A stretch of DNA of 64,000 bases, from contig OZ037879.1 of assembly GCA_964035575.1 (NCBI GenBank), positions 186,001 through 250,000 on the forward strand, in the 5' to 3' direction. The notes beneath the pieces were generated by a model. The model searched no databases and was not told the origin of the DNA. It saw nothing but the letters and a program-made list of their open reading frames with translations. Both the position numbers and the translations under genes were made by a program. Below are positions 11,226-23,302 of this stretch, piece by piece. The first letter of the stretch is position 1. Each line of letters begins with the position of its first letter. The stretch is from Rhynchopus sp. YZ270_cl-10. Its lineage: Eukaryota; Euglenozoa; Diplonemea; Diplonemida; Diplonemidae.

Positions 11226-11481
11226 AATAAAAACACTTGACAGCTGAAGCCTCTCCTTCACGCAAATCGTTTTTTCTTTTTCCAAATATATTGAGGAGAG
11301 CTGACCGTGACTTGCAACAATCTGAATACTTTGAGAGGTTTGCTTCTTTGTGCAGACACCGCAACGGAATAGTCACAACAGTCTTCCTCAGGTTCAAAAG
11401 GTATGTACAGATGGGCCGTCCACAGGATCAAAGAAGAAAGAGAAATTGAAAGTGCAAACGCCTCATCGTACACTAAAGAAC

Positions 11482-11589
11482 ACAGTAAGACAACAAACAC
11501 CGGAGGGGGGTAAAAAACCCTCCCTTAGAGTTCTGAAATTACAAAATCCACCTTAGTTTTTACCCCACCGGTGTTTGTTGTCTTACTGT
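11482..11589. mobile_element. 108-bp palindromic MITE
   Basis: ACAGTAAGACAACAAACACC and its complement bound the element. The terminal repeat extends through GGGGTAAAAA, leaving a loop of about 35 bp. Confidence 0.7.
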
Positions 11590-11598
11590 AAAAAAAAT

Positions 11599-11636
11599 TT
11601 AAGATGATCCTTGGCCTCACATGCTTAGGCACCTTT
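11599..11636 (-). mobile_element. 5'-truncated LINE 3'-end copy
   Basis: AAGATGATCC..TGCTTAGGCACCTT matches the 3' hairpin of the LINE at 56719-60152 in the same orientation. Only the hairpin survives, next to an A tract. Confidence 0.5.
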
Positions 11637-11652
11637 TAAAAAAAGGAACAGC

Positions 11653-12302
11653 AGGGTTTCCGCCAAGGGGGACCGGGGGGGACCAGGGACCCCCCCAATA
11701 TTTTTCCCAGAAAAATCCGGATTTTTACAGGGGTTTGGGGGGGACCATGGACCCCCCCAAGAAAAATGGGGTTTTGGAGGTTGTAGATGACCCCCCGTGG
11801 TCATGTGACCCCACCGTGCCGAGCATTTGGCTCGCTGTGTCAAAAGAAGTGGAAGAAAAGGGGGATGGCGCAATCTTTTTAAAAAAGGGTAAAAGTAGCG
11901 TACCGTGCGCCTGCGGCGCTGTGTTGCTAGCTATGTGATATTGATATACCTCCATCGATACTTCCGTGCATTGCCCCTTTTTCTCAGGAGGCTTCGGTGC
12001 AAGCGACGGGTAGTTATTACATGTTCCCACTGCAGCACTGTAGCACCATACAATAGAAAAAGCAAACACCACCACCCTCCACTCTCACAAGACCCTTACC
12101 TTGTTAAGCTTCCACCCCCGACCTCCAAACGAACCACCTCTACCAGACAACACAGCTGTGAAACTTGACATGACTGCTATCAAACCTGGTGCACCCTTCG
12201 CTTCTCCACTCTGTGGCCTGCAGGGAGAAAAAAAATTTTTTGGGGGGTCTTTTTGATGGTCCCCCCCAATTCCTGAAACCCCAAATCCTGGCGGAAACCC
12301 TG
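11653..12302. mobile_element. TIR element CAGGGTTTCCGCC, 5-bp target duplication
   Basis: Ends are CAGGGTTTCCGCCA and its complement. AACAG flanks both sides directly (11648-11652 and 12303-12307). The interior carries GGGACC/CCCCCC-rich ends and one GTACCGTG dyad module at 11896-11920. No transposase is seen, so it is non-autonomous. Confidence 0.75.
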
Positions 12303-12307
12303 AACAG

Positions 12308-13629
12308 ATAAAAAAAAAGGGTTTAGAGGGTGCCTTGTGGCATGCACATCTGAACACATCAACGAGCGAGGTGTGTCACATACCATGATATATACCTCTA
12401 TTGTCCCCAAGGCAAAAGAACTTCTTTTTGTGATGTTCATTTTTTCCCCCAAAAAAAAATAGCACACCAAAATGTGCGAAATAGTGGAGGTCACGAACGC
12501 CAGACTTGGATTTTCTTGGGCATCTTGATCGATTCTGTGCTCGGGTGGGTACGAAGTTCGACTTCTGAAGAAAGACTTCTGTCAATCTGTTGTCTCAAGT
12601 GCATCACATCGCGTGTATCACATCACATCATGCACACACGACAAATTGCACCAATAAAATTAGAAGAGAGAGATAAAATAGGGGGGGGGGGCGAGGGATG
12701 GGGGATGAGGGGAGCATGGCAAGCCTTTTCCCTTATATATATCACCCATTCCATGAAAAACCGTATACAAAACCCCTGTTTTTGGTAAAGAAACTAGACA
12801 ACTTCTACTCCACTAATCTTATCGATTTTTTTTTTAATTGAAAGCGCCGAGCTCGGAAATTCACACTAGCGCATTTTCGACAACAAAAAAATACTTCATA
12901 TTTCCGCAAACGATGTCGTCCGTGGCCACATAATTTTAACAGGGGCCCAGGTCCCCAAAAAAAATATTTTTTTTCTTTTTTTGGAAGATCGGGTACGAAA
13001 TCTTTCAATTCCGGGGTCGGACGATTTTTTTCATGCATCTGTTGATGTCTATTATTTTTTGGGCAGTTCTTAGGCGGAAGGTACCTACTAGGAAGTGCCT
13101 TATGGTGCCCCTTTTACAGAGGAATCCCTCTATATTTTAAGGCCACGCTTTCGTCAACAAAAAATTGCCCAATCACGCGTTTGAAAGATGCAGTGCAATA
13201 TCTTGCAATTCCGGGGTCGTACGACCAACGGGTAGACGCAGAAGGCGACCAGGGTACTACCGTATACCAGCGGCGAACACCCCATTTTCCAAGGTAATTT
13301 GCCCTGCTATATACAGCTATAGTGCAAAATTACCCATGGTAAAAAAAGTAGACAACTTCTACTCCACTAATCTTCTCGATTTTTTTTTTAATGAAAAGCG
13401 CTGAGCTCGGAAATTCACACTAGCGGTGTTTTGGGGGGTTTTTGTGACCAGGAAATTGTCGAGATAACTGGGAGCGCCGGACCCAAAACTCTCCCACACA
13501 TCCTCGGATGGGATTTTTTTTTTATTTTTTTTGAAAAAAATATTCTCAGATCCGGGGAGTCAAAATGAATCAAATGCGGGGTCGGACGATAAAAAATTTG
13601 CATCTGGGTTCTCTGAGTGACTTTTTTGC
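12308..13629. other. Gene-free spacer with ~85-bp direct repeats
   Basis: 12787-12875 and 13337-13425 are direct copies (GACAACTTCTACTCCACTAA, GAGCTCGGAAATTCACACTA). Pieces reading ATTCCGGGGTCGGACGAT recur at about 13010, 13205 and 13575. This suggests a decayed tandem array with a period of roughly 550 bp. No gene was recognised. Confidence 0.5.
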
Positions 13630-13634
13630 AAAAG

Positions 13635-15080
13635 TGGTGTGGCCCGAAACCCGGTTTTTGGGGTACATTAGAAGTACATTAGAAGTACATTTGTTTGACT
13701 TTATTTTAGGCGTGATTACTGGGGGGGGTCGAATAAAGCACGTACGTGTTTTATTAGGCGTCCCTACACTTCAGATCCTGAGGTTTAAAAAAAAAAAAAA
13801 AGTTCGAAAAGGCGAATAAAGCACGTACGTGCTTTATTCGCCTTTTTGAACTTTTTGGAAAGTTTTTCCAGTCGCAATTTTTTTTTCGATTTTTTTTCGC
13901 CCAAGAGGTGATTTTGCTGCATTTCCGAGCCAATCCCGGCTTGTGGTGGGGCATATTCGGAAAAATGGACAAAATTTCAGCGACTTAAATTTTCACAAAA
14001 TACGAACTACCTTGTCACAACACAGGAAAAGTTCAAAAAGTCGAATAAAGCACGTACGTGCTTTATTCGACGCAAAAAAAAGCAAAAATCCCATTTTTCA
14101 AATGCGTGCTTTATTCGACGTACGTGCTTTATTCGAATTACCTCGTTTATTCGGCCCCCCCCAGTAAGGGAAAAAACTTTTTTTTTTATAGGTGACTTTT
14201 TTTGGGGGGTCCGGGGGGGCGAAAAAATTTTTCGGCCAATTTTTGCCCACAAAAAATCGAAAAAAAAAATTTTCTTTCCCGATTCTCCGGAGTCCGTGCG
14301 TGTTGTGGTGGGGTCATTTTGCGCTGAGAAATGAGTATTTTGTACCTAAAATGCATGTATCAGTTTTACAGGCTATTTTCAGGTTTGGTGCGGAGCCCCA
14401 CCCTTCACCTTACCCCCACAGAACTCTATTTTCAGATGACAATTTTCGTTTATTTTACTGTAAAAGGAAGCATGCGGCATAGCGAAAGAAGAAAAGTAGC
14501 GTACCGTGCGCCTGCGGCGCAAGCTTGCACTCTTCCCATGTCGTAGTTTGGCTGTAAAATGTTCAATTGTAAGCGCATTTTTTTTTGAAATGTTGCGTAC
14601 CGTGGCTTCGCCAGAAACTTTCGTTTTTAGCGAAATACGTAAGTAAAATTTACGGAAAGTGACGTTAATTACGAACGACAGCGCCATTTTATGGCAACAT
14701 TTTTCATAAATGTTGCGTACCGTGGCTTCGCCTGGAACCTTTGGATGCCATGACCGCCTCTTCTTTTATAGAGGCACTGAGGTTACTGATAAGAAGGCTG
14801 ACACCCACTACGGCTTGTGGTTCACCGTCCCCACCCGCCTTCCACGATTTTGTGCATCACAGGTGAGAAAGAGCCTCACCTTCTTGTACTACCGAGTCGC
14901 GCGCGCGAAGCGCGCGCAGCGACCGCTTTTTGCGGGGGGAAAGCTCGGGACCCTTTTATTATGCACACTGACTACGTCAGTATGGGTGGGAAAAATTTTT
15001 TTACCCCCCTTTTTTTACCATACATTAGAAGTACATTAGAAGTACATTTTTTTGACTTTATTTTGGGGCGGGCCACACCA
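13635..15080. mobile_element. TIR element TGGTGTGGC, 5-bp target duplication, with a nested insertion
   Basis: Ends are TGGTGTGGCCCG and CGGGCCACACCA. AAAAG is duplicated at 13630-13634 and 15081-15085. Just inside both ends are direct copies of ACATTAGAAGTACATTAG. The core (14270-14740) is shared with the element at 55358-56222 and has three GTACCGTG modules (14497, 14592, 14712). A second TIR element occupies 13717-14166. Confidence 0.8.
13717..14166. mobile_element. Nested TIR element TACTGGGGGGGG
   Basis: Ends TACTGGGGGGGG and CCCCCCCCAGTA bound repeated dyads of CGAATAAAGCACGTACGTGC and complement. It lies within the larger element at 13635-15080 and so inserted later. No coding capacity is seen. 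Confidence 0.7.
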
Positions 15081-15085
15081 AAAAG

Positions 15086-17526
15086 TATACGGAATTTCAT
15101 GGAATGGGTGATATATTTTTTTTGCATTCTCAGTTCGCCAAAAAAAATGTGTCGTTCTGCTCGGTTTGGCTTGGGGGACTATTTTGCTTTGTTTTTTTTT
15201 TTTTTTGTTTATTTTGCTTTGTTTTGTGTCTGGGAGGGGGAGTGACGAAATGTGTAACAAGGCTAAACTAAAACTGAGGGGAGTAGGGGAGGGGTGAGAG
15301 GGGCGAGAGGTGGTAACATCTCTTCACGACGAAAACAAATTACTTGACCTTGTGATTTCACCGTGATACCACAAATAAAACCAAGCCGAGTCATTTACTT
15401 CATCGCGTTTATGCGTGATCTGTGAGGGGGTGAGGGGCGGGTAGGGAAAGTACCTACTCCGTTACCCCGCTGTGAATGAGCAGTGGAAAGTGGAAAGTGA
15501 AAAGCGAAAAAGTGGAAAGTGGAAAGCAATCTCACTCAACTAGTTGAAAACGTATCCCCAACGATGGCACTCAGGTACGAAGCCATCCCCGGGGACACGA
15601 AGTAAAATACAGACAGTGGTGCCTACTTCCCATGGCAACACCTTCAAGAAGCAACAAGACAGCATCGTCAGCGGCAAACAAGGCAGAGTTAACCTCCTTG
15701 AGACTACTGACGACCAAAAAAAAAAAATAGTAACTCTGATCGGTAAGTAAAAGGGGGAGAAAAAAGGGCTTTTTCGTTGATTGGCGACCGTATTTGAGGA
15801 ACTATTTCTCCTTTAAGCTGCGCTTGTAGGTATTAAAAAAGAGTCTAACTACTGCTAATATTTTGCCACTTGATTTGTCCTTCACTGTGTGTCTTTTTTT
15901 CGTTGACATAGTAAGCCATTTAGGCTCTCACCCTGGGCATAATTGGACGAGGGAAGGGCGAGGAAAAAAAGCGTGAGGACAAATGTACCGTTGGCTAATT
16001 GTGTTCAGTTTCTAATAACACTGTGTGCAACGCATTCTAAGGATTCCTCAGATGATGACACAGGCAACTAGAACTTAATGTTGAGGGGTGGGGGGGACAG
16101 CAAGCGATACAACGCTTGAAAATGTATTAAGAAACAATAGGAATGATTACAAACAAGAATGTTTACAAAAGAGAAAAAAAACCCCCTTGTTTTTGAAGAT
16201 GAACACAGTATTTCCCCCCGCAGACTGGCCAAGCCTTTCTTAAAATAAGAGAGAAAACTTGGGGAAGGAGCACCCTTCGAGATATTTATTTCCGCCTTTG
16301 CAAACATTGCTGATTGTGTTTTTTGTTTTTTATTTCTTTTTTGGGAGCGAAGGGAGCACTTTAAAATAAAAAATGCAACATACAAAGCCCTTCCGCGACA
16401 GAGTATGCTTCTCTGAATAGTACGACACTTTTAGTCAACAACAGCAAATAAGTACTTCAACATAATGTCATGCGCAATCAATAAATTGATAGCATAGGAG
16501 GAGGGGATCAATAAAAATGTTCATGTTTTTGCAAAACGCAAAAAAAAAAAAAAAAAAAAAAAAAATGCAATCAAAGTATTTATGTTAAGACTTCCCCCCT
16601 CCCCATATGGTCGCCTAACTGCCGCCTCTTCCGCCTTGCAGGGTGAAGACAATGCAGGGGCGAAGTGGCAGGTTCGGGACACCTTTGCGTTCTGCAATAC
16701 AAAAGAGTAGCCACGTGAGCAGCGACTTAAGTCACGCACGATCAATAAGTAGAATACGTAACATAATAGAGCGTTGTGTCCCCAAAAAAGAAAACGAGAC
16801 ACTATCCTAGTTGCGCGAAAAAAGAGACGAGCGTGCGTCTATGCATAGTTGAAACCGTTGTGGTTGCAGTGCGCTTCCCGCAAGCAGGGACAAGGAAGAA
16901 CCCCTGCATGGGAAGGTAGTGGAAAAAAATATGTGTACAAAAAAAAAAAATAGTTGATGAACCTAAGCCTCTCGTGCTTGGTCGCCTGCACGGCGGAGTC
17001 AGGGGGACTAGCAGCGCAAACGATTAGTACTTTACTAGATTTACGATAGCTTAAGTAGAGCTAAATGCTCCGCTACGCTTATTAGTTTCGGTAGTCTGAT
17101 TAGATTACTTAATGTTTTGAACATCGGTTATTCATCAATCTTTTTTGTTGTATTTTTGGATCCTAAACACTAGTAGTCACCCTGAGTAGTCCGTCGTGTA
17201 CAAATAAGGAGATAAAGTAGGAGTAGACCGTGTTTCAAAGCATTCTCAAAAAGACGAGATATTTTTGAAACTGCGTATGTGAATACGTGGGCAGATGTGT
17301 GCAATAATAGATGGGTGGGGGAGGGGCAAGGGGAGTAGAAAAATATGAATGTCACTGTACAGAAAAAATAATTTATGCATGCATTGTTCTGTTGTTGTTG
17401 TTGTGTCGACAATCTACCGAATTCACCATAACTCACCGTATCATATAGAAATTATTCTGTTTCGAAGATTATTGGAGAAAACATATGTTTTTTTTGTAGC
17501 TCTTTTGAACAATAAAAAGCCTCACC
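15086..17526. other. Gene-free spacer
   Basis: No supported gene; open stretches are short or low-complexity. 16951-16992 is a truncated LINE 3' hairpin (AACCTAAGCCTCTCGTGCTT). 16470-16525 (CAATCAATAAATTGATAG) recurs at 55170-55215. A/T homopolymers are frequent. Confidence 0.5.
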
Positions 17527-17668
17527 GTCACCAGTCACCAGTCACCAGTCACCAGTCACCAGTCACCAGTCACCAGTCACCAGTCACCAGTCACCAGTCA
17601 CCAGTCACCAGTCACCAGTCACCAGTCACCAGTCACCAGTCACCAGTCACCAGTCACCAGTCACCAGT
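17527..17668. repeat. 7-bp tandem array, unit CACCAGT
   Basis: About 20 uninterrupted copies of CACCAGT. There are no spacers, so it is a minisatellite and not a CRISPR array. Confidence 0.95.
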
Positions 17669-19319
17669 CCTGGGCTGGACATTAAATTGCATCCAAGCTC
17701 TAAGAGGGTGAAAGGTGCTGGGACATTTCTTCCCCACACAGTGAAAAGGCCGTAGGGACAATGATTAGGTGGGTCTCCGTAGTGGCAAGCCACTCCCAAA
17801 AAAAAAAAAAAAGAAGGGAACCGGCACCACAGATATCACGGAAAAATGGCTTTCCTCGCGGAGCTACCACAGTACAAAGAAACGAGGAAAGCCCCAAAGT
17901 AAAAAATGGACGCGAGCTTGCACAGGTGGCAACTACACTATTCCAACAATGGATGAAGTACAAAAAAATATGCAAAAAAAAAAATGGGTTCCCCGCGGAG
18001 TGCCATGGTGTTGTCGTAAGACACAGTGAAAGGAATGGTGGTGGTAGAGAAAGAGAAAAAGAAGCTAAGTATCGATGGGATGGGAAGCTTTTGAAAAAAA
18101 GAACCCGGCCGTCTTCAATGTATCGACAGCCCCTCCCTTTTTTTTTTTTTTGCAACAAGAGCTGAACAGAAGCTGAGTGCCCCGTGCACCGTAATCTTTA
18201 GCCAACAATGCAAATGTCTTAGTAGATGTGATCAACACCTCTGTGTATATAAAGGGTACTTTGCGTAGCTTCAAAAACAAAACAAATTCTAGGTCCTAGG
18301 TCACGACCTGTATGTTCTATTCGGATACATCAGAAACAACGAGAATTTGATGGACGAATGTGCCACTCGTGCACAGACATCCATAAAAAAAACGGACACA
18401 CATCTCCCCCCGTGTGCGTACAAGGTATTGTGTGTCGGGGTGGGGAAGGGGTAAAAATTAATTGCGCACTTTCAAAGCAAAAGAACAGAAAGTACAGGGG
18501 GTGTTCATGTGTGGTGCGGCTCTTTTGACGGGGGGGAGGGGCGGTTCGCACTTCGTGCGCACTTTTTCCCTCATGTTGGCTTGCCGACTGAAAGGGGGTT
18601 GGGCTTTTTGATTGGGGGGAGGAATTGAGGGCTGATCCGCACTTCTTGTGTACTTTGTGCACCCCCATTCAGCCACGCCATTACTTATGATTGTTTATCT
18701 CCAAATGAGACCATGAATTTGAACCGTATACAAAGAAGAGTGGTGGGGTGGTACTTATGTTGATTCCCTGGACTTTTTTGGTACGAGTGTGGTGGCATAT
18801 GTCAATTTTTTCTCATCCTGTAGTCTTTGTGCTTGCTCGGTTCTGCGGGTTGTTGACGCGTACAAGGCTGTGCTTCTGATGAAGATGAGGATGAGTCCCT
18901 TGAGCTCGTGTCGTAATCACTCTCCACAAGTGCCCTCAGACGTTTTTGAGGTCCCATTTTTAGAATTTTTCCCCTTTCAAAATTCGGTTGTGTGGTACAT
19001 AAAATGAACTCAAAAACGCGTTTTCAGACCCCTAGAATGGCTAAATTAAAATACTTGAAAATAAATTCACGCCCTTCCTGAACGATTCTGTTTGGGGCGT
19101 GAAATTCATGGTCTCGGGTGGCGATAATAAATCATATTCGTAAATTTATATGAGTACTTCACTAACGAGGTTGAACGGCCCTCCGGAAAGCATTTTTTCC
19201 CCCTCGGGCTGTTTCCACCTGTGCGTGAAATACTGGAAAATTCACGACAATAAATATTATTTAAAGAAACACAAAAAGGAAGGATTCTGCTACCAGGCTT
19301 AGTGACAACAAATGTTTTG
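17669..19319. other. Gene-free spacer
   Basis: No gene is supported. 17845-18010 has two diverged copies of a TTTCCTCGCGGAG / TTCCCCGCGGAG segment. 18336-18387 is a family D repeat (GCCACTCGTGCACAGAC on the plus strand). Confidence 0.45.
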
Positions 19320-19326
19320 CTTTTAT

Positions 19327-19376
19327 TGAAAACTTGGTTGTATTAGTGTAGACACCCGAGGATGAACTCCACTATA
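19327..19376 (-). mobile_element. Family E mini-retroposon, ~50 bp
   Basis: TGAAAACTTGGTTGTATTAG..CACTATA matches 21734-21783, 38939-38988 and 49329-49552. CTTTTAT is directly duplicated at 19320-19326 and 19377-19383. On the minus strand it starts TATAGTGGAG and ends before A-rich target sequence. TAGTG and CACTA form a closing stem. Confidence 0.6.
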
Positions 19377-19383
19377 CTTTTAT

Positions 19384-20451
19384 TATATTGAAGGGACTGC
19401 TCCTACGTGTTGGCAATGCCAGCACCCAGAAATGGGTACGCATTTTCATTGCAAACACGCTTTAAAAAAAAAATGGCGCCGTTGTTGTCTTGCCTTCTTG
19501 ATTATAATAATAGAGATCGCTGGTAGTGACCCTTCAAAAAAAAAGATATTTTCCAGTTGCTGAAGAGGGCATTATAGCCTCCTGTTAGTTTGCGGTGGGC
19601 GAAAAACAAGTCTCAAGTCCCAGCACATACTAAAATTATTCAACAGACTGCGATGGTTTTGAGTAATCGAACGAAAGGTCACAAATGGGTAGGTGGGGTG
19701 GGAGGTCTGCATTCTTCCAGTGAAAACCTAGCTGTGCGCGCCTGGACAGATGGAGAGGGGCATTTACCATCTAAAATAAAAAAAATGCCCAAAAAAGGGG
19801 AATCCGAGGGGAGGAAACATACCAAGAAGGCATACCAAAAACCATCCTATCCAAAAATCAATTTTATATGCTTTCTATTCAAAGAAGAAAAAGCACACAA
19901 AAAATGCACAGCGAAAAAAGGAGAGAAAAAAAAGCGCTTCACAAGAAAAATGAATGCAAAAAAGGGAGGAGCAGAAGGGGATTTTGTTAAAATGGGGCGG
20001 AAGGAAAAATATGTGGAACAAAAACCGTGTTTTTGGTGTGGCGGGATTTGGGCCTTGGGGTCGCAACGTGTCTTGCCTTGCCTTGAAGGTTACACACATA
20101 ACAAGGTTGCGCTCCTTTTGTCGAAAGAACTACATTTTCTTTTGAGAAAATCTAAATGAGCCCCGCAGCCTCATAGAAACAATATTTTACACACCAATGC
20201 CTTTTGCTTTCACCCACAAACGACCAACGCTCCCTAAGCCATCGCTTAAACGACCGGCTGTGATTTCCTGAGCCCACTTCAGTAGACTGTGCAGGGAAAT
20301 CAACGTAGAAAAGAAAATACAAAACTAAAAGAGCGACTTGCATCAGCTCCGTTCACCGTGTGAACTAGGTTGGATGGAGGGGGAGAGGGGGAGGGGAGGG
20401 GCAAAGAGATTCGGGAGTTGTTCTGGGGGGGGGGGGGGGGGAGAAGGGTTT

Positions 20452-20484
<33 letters not shown>

Positions 20485-22433
20485 GCTTTTTTTCTCTTTT
20501 CTGGAATACATAGACAGTTCTGTAGTTTTCATATACTTTCAAATCAAATTCAGACATCGACGCGAAAAATAGCAAAAAATACTAAAATTTCGGGTCTTTT
20601 ATTTGTGCGCTCAAAGCCGGGAAACAAAAAGGTGAAAGAAAAAAAAAAAAATGTGTTAAACTGAAGTAATGTTGTTGAACTTCTTCTGTCTTTTTTTCAA
20701 CCCGTTTTTGTTTGCCCGCAGCGCTGCCTCAAATCTTTTTGGAATTGACAATTCGGTTGTTTTTATCAAAAAAAAATAAAAATAAAAATGGTGGGTGAAC
20801 TGAAAACGGTAGTTCAAACAGTACGATTTGTACTATTTTTTTTTTTGGGGGGAGAGGGGAAAATTTCTTTTGGGAGAGTGAAGCCTGAGCCTTAATACGG
20901 CCACAGACATAAAAAAAATCATTGGATTCAGGGAAATTTTTTTTTTCTCTTGTTCTTTCGATTGTTTTATTGTTGAAAAATCTTAGAATCGTCAAAAAAG
21001 TCTACACCGGTTCTTTACATCGGTTTATATTTTAAAGGGGGTGGACACATATTTTTTTTTTCTCTCTTTTTGGTCGGTTGGGCTTTTAATGTACGTAACC
21101 AACCAAAGTTATCACATATTCTACGCTGATGGAAAATCATGCGGGGGGGGAAAAAAATCAGATACGAAGTTGGGAAGGGAGAGAGAGGAGGGGACAGTCG
21201 CATGCCTAGAAGACGAATACATACATATTCACCCTATATTCGGATCCGAATGTAGGGCGAATACGAAATTCGCTTTCTTGGTATGCCGAGGGGGAGGGGG
21301 CAGATGGAACTCTTGAACATTTTTTTTGTTATCGACAATGACCTGCCCGAGGAAGGGTTCTGTACACAGAACCCGTCGTCCGGCAAATGAAGTCTTTTGT
21401 TGTCTTATTGCGTGGTTACAGTGTAGCCGCCAGCACAGAGGGTCTTCACTTTTCCACAATTTTTCTTTTCGATAAATTGCTGGAAATGGCGGAGTTGCCC
21501 TTTGTACGGTGATAGACTGGCCACCCCAATAGTTCCACTTTACGCCTCAAAAAAATATAAGGAGGGTGGGACCCCCCCTTCACAGGAAAAACTGAAAGTA
21601 TTTTATCAGCCCTCAGACACATTTCCGGACTGGGGCATTTTAATTTTTCTTTCTTGTTTTGCTAAATTGTTGGAGTAGTGTAGTTGCCTCGGTTGTGTTG
21701 CCACAGTTGTGCAATCTCCACTGTCTTTTTTTTTGAAAACTTGGTTGTATTAGTGTAGACACCCGAGGATGAACTCCACTATATTTTTTTTTTAAAAAAA
21801 TTCTTTGAAAATCGTCATGGCATAGTGGAAAAATTGATTCTTCCACTTTCCTTATGAGGGCAAAAGGGGGAAAGGATGTAAATATGGGAACGATGTTTTT
21901 TTTTTTTTTGTATTGTGTGCTCGTCGTTAGCAAACAGAGCAGGGAGGTGGGTACTGGAATCTGGATTTGGGGATTTTGAAAGGAACAGAATATTGCCTGA
22001 GAGAAAAGGTGCGGAAAAAAAATATAAAACTAAACAGTTGCCCACTTGATTTGTCCTCACTAATCTACTGCGCCTTTTCTTCCTTCGACCGGAGGGTGAG
22101 GACAAATTTCCGTTGGCTAATCGTGTTCAGTTTCTACTAACACTGTGTGTAACACCTTTCCAAGGATTCCGTTCCACACTAAAATTATGTATTTTTTTTG
22201 GGGGGTGGGAAATATATTTCTGTTTGATATTCACCTCGGAGAACTTCTTCACAACCTCGTGCCCCATTGTTGTGACAATATTCAACTCGGTTGAAGATAG
22301 CAACAAAAAACAATAAAAAAACGCATTTCAAAAGAGAAAAAAATAAATATGCACCATCAAAAAGAAAGAGGACACTTTTAATTTTAGAAATATCATTTTT
22401 TTTTTTTTTTGGGGGGGAATTTTTTTTTGTGTA
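19384..22433. other. Gene-poor spacer with short repeats
   Basis: No supported host gene. An open stretch at 19590-20159 is Lys-rich and low-complexity. Repeats present: 21325-21390 (family F), 21658-21722 (GTTGGAGTAGTGTAGTTGCC, also at 54892-54957) and 21734-21783 (family E). Long T runs lie at about 20459-20484. Confidence 0.45.
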
Positions 22434-22441
22434 GTTTCGAC

Positions 22442-23294
22442 CAGGGCTATTTCTAAAAACCTGTCCCTGTCCCTGATTTTTGGAAAATGAAAGTTGCAAA
22501 AAATTTGCACGGGGCTTATATACAGGGCTGCCAAAAAAATTGCACGTACTACAGTACTTACAGAGAGGGGGGTGGGCTTTCTGCTTGAAGAAAGTTGCCG
22601 ATTTTTTTTGTGTTGGAAAGTTTTCTTCCAGATTGTGCAAGACACGGGGTTTTTGATATTTTCTGAAAAAAACAGAGAGGGCTCACCAGGCCGCATGCCG
22701 GAGGTGCGAGAAGGGGGTTTCTTAGAAAACTTGTTCTCTACACTAACATCACACTGGCACCGTACTCATTTTAACAAAAACCAAGAACTTGCCCAATTCT
22801 GCAAATTGACCCCACCACAGAACGGACGGATTCCGGAAATGCAAATGCCGGTATTTTCGCGCATTTTCATGTTTCAGCATCTGGGAGAGAAAATCTGGGT
22901 TGTGGGATTTACCTTGGCCCCTTTACCTTACACTCATTTTGACCAAAACCAAGAACTTGGCCATTTCTGCAAATTGACCCCACCACAGCGCGGACAGATT
23001 CCGGAAATGCCAGTCGCAGTATGTTTTGGGGCTGAAAAATTTTCACCTGAAAATTTTTTTGAGCAGCATTTTTTGGCCGAAAATGGGCCCCACGTATAAG
23101 CAACCGGGCTCATATTTTCAAAAAATTAAGTGGTCAAAAAAATGTCCAATTTTCGAGATTGACCCCACCACTGCACGGGTGAATCTCAAAAATGCAAATA
23201 AGGACGTTTTTGGCACAAAATAAATCTGCCAAAAAATTTGTGTCCCGGATTGGATTTTGGACCCCCCCGGACCCCATATTTAGAAATAGCCCTG
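22442..23294. mobile_element. hAT-like MITE, 8-bp target duplication GTTTCGAC
   Basis: Ends are CAGGGCTATTTCTAAA and its complement. GTTTCGAC is duplicated exactly at 22434-22441 and 23295-23302. A CAGGG terminus with an 8-bp duplication is typical of hAT elements. The interior (850 bp) holds three diverged GACCCCACCAC..GGA..TTCCGGAAATG units but no transposase. It split a family F repeat (TTTCGACAATC). Confidence 0.85.
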
Positions 23295-23302
23295 GTTTCG
23301 AC

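Noticed and set aside
17527-17668. Possible CRISPR-like array
   Set aside because: The unit is 7 bp with no spacers, and the genome is eukaryotic.
17700-18158. 152-codon minus-strand open frame
   Set aside because: Phe/Ser/Leu-rich from T-rich DNA; contains internal DNA repeats and no family features.
19590-20159. 189-codon plus-strand open frame
   Set aside because: Lys-rich low-complexity translation of A-rich DNA, with a dispersed repeat inside and no domain.
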